Assembly (NCBI GenBank): GCA_027592155.1
Contig: JAQCKY010000233.1
Location: 1 to 5,154, forward strand
Direction: 5' to 3'
Source: Pseudomonadota bacterium
GTDB taxonomy: Bacteria; Pseudomonadota; Alphaproteobacteria; Rhodospirillales; UBA2165
Length of the DNA stretch: 5,154 bases
Below the pieces are notes generated by a model. It was not told where the DNA came from. It saw only the letters and a list, made by a program, of their open reading frames with translations, and searched no databases. A program made the position numbers and the translations under genes. Shown one piece after another: positions 4,572-5,154 of this stretch; position 1 is the stretch's first letter, and each line of letters starts with the position of its first letter.

Positions 4572-5154
4572 ATGACGATATCCGACTATCATCCCCTGCT
4601 CCCGCTCGGGGCGGACGAAACCCAATATCGAAAATTGACCTCCGACTATGTGGAGACCGTCGATGCGGGCGGACGGACGATCCTAAAGATCGATCCCGAG
4701 GGAATCGCGATGCTGACGGCGGAGGCCTTCTCGGATACTTCTCACCTCTTGCGGACCGACCATCTGAAACAGCTTGCCTCGATCCTCGACGATTCGGAGG
4801 CGTCGGATAACGACCGCTTTGTCGCATACGATCTGCTCAAAAACGCCAACATCGCGGCGGGGCGCATCCTGCCGATGTGCCAGGATACCGGCACCGCGAT
4901 CGTCATGGGCAAGAAGGGCGAGAACGTTTGGGTCGACGGCGATGACGAGGCCGCGATCTCCGAAGGAGTTCTCAGGACCTACACCCACGACAATTTGCGC
5001 TACAGCCAGCTGGCGCCGCTCACCATGTATGACGAAACCAATACCGGCGACAACTTGCCGGCCCAGATCGAGCTCTATGCCGACAAAGGCGACGCTTATA
5101 AGTTCATGTTCGTCGCCAAAGGCGGTGGATCTGCCAATAAGAGCTTTCTCTATC
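4572..5154 (+). CDS. fumA: Class I fumarate hydratase ([4Fe-4S]), N-terminal part, cut by right window edge
   Basis: This enzyme hydrates fumarate to L-malate in the TCA cycle using an oxygen-sensitive [4Fe-4S] cluster. From ATG 4572 the frame is open to the window end (194 full codons), against a usual length of about 500-550. It is the N-terminal (alpha-like) catalytic domain of the single-chain form. Key blocks are TSDYVETVDAGGRTIL (23-38), NDRFVAYDLLKNANIA (80-95), PMCQDTGTAIVMGKKG (101-116), whose Cys103 is the expected first cluster ligand, LRYSQLAPLTM (142-152) and AKGGGSANKSF (182-192). A GAGAG at 4557-4561 lies about 10 nt before the ATG. The gene begins 57 nt after sspB with no clear terminator between them, so readthrough is possible. 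The second half, with the other two cluster cysteines, is outside. Class I is firm; the symbol is conventional. A class I tartrate dehydratase-like relative is a less likely alternative. Confidence 0.93.
   Translation, partial: MTISDYHPLLPLGADETQYRKLTSDYVETVDAGGRTILKIDPEGIAMLTAEAFSDTSHLLRTDHLKQLASILDDSEASDNDRFVAYDLLKNANIAAGRILPMCQDTGTAIVMGKKGENVWVDGDDEAAISEGVLRTYTHDNLRYSQLAPLTMYDETNTGDNLPAQIELYADKGDAYKFMFVAKGGGSANKSFLY

Noticed and set aside
4570..4988. Two overlapping minus-strand frames opposite the fumarase gene
   Set aside because: Both are antisense to a clear class I fumarase that stays open to the window end and carries its conserved motifs.

Overview
The window looks like a stretch of core chromosome from an alphaproteobacterium, plausibly near the Rhodospirillales. 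This lineage call is inferred from the sequence only. The strongest support is a circularly permuted, two-piece tmRNA gene (ssrA) of the alphaproteobacterial kind, followed by an alphaproteobacterial-type SspB. The GC-rich coding, a long ThyX and a Gly/Trp/Pro-rich HflK N-terminus fit the same picture. I see no insertion sequence, prophage, CRISPR array or other sign of transfer.

Layout, left to right. The left edge holds the first 32 codons of a minus-strand gene that I read as hflK, running out of the window. A 178-nt divergent intergenic region with an AT-rich direct repeat separates it from mrp (apbC), a P-loop Fe-S carrier ATPase on the plus strand. Twelve nucleotides after mrp comes a ten-helix drug/metabolite-family transporter, probably co-transcribed. 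It ends 3 nt from the stop codon of the convergent minus-strand thyX (flavin-dependent thymidylate synthase). Upstream of thyX is about 180 nt holding the thyX leader and a candidate ssrA promoter. The ssrA gene follows in the order acceptor piece with encoded CCA, intervening spacer, coding piece with the tag frame ANDNEAFAVAA. After a GC-rich hairpin and two smaller stem-loops comes sspB on the plus strand. The window closes with the N-terminal 194 codons of a class I [4Fe-4S] fumarate hydratase, cut by the right edge.

How the genes work together. The clearest link is ssrA with sspB. tmRNA rescues stalled ribosomes and adds the degradation tag, and SspB hands tagged proteins to ClpXP, so tag and adaptor are encoded side by side. 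Mrp (Fe-S delivery) and fumarase (Fe-S enzyme) share cofactor biology but are far apart here, so no operon is implied. No undescribed system is evident. The points most worth a second look are the ssrA-sspB pairing with its short tag, the structure of the split tmRNA and its spacer, and the repeat between hflK and mrp.
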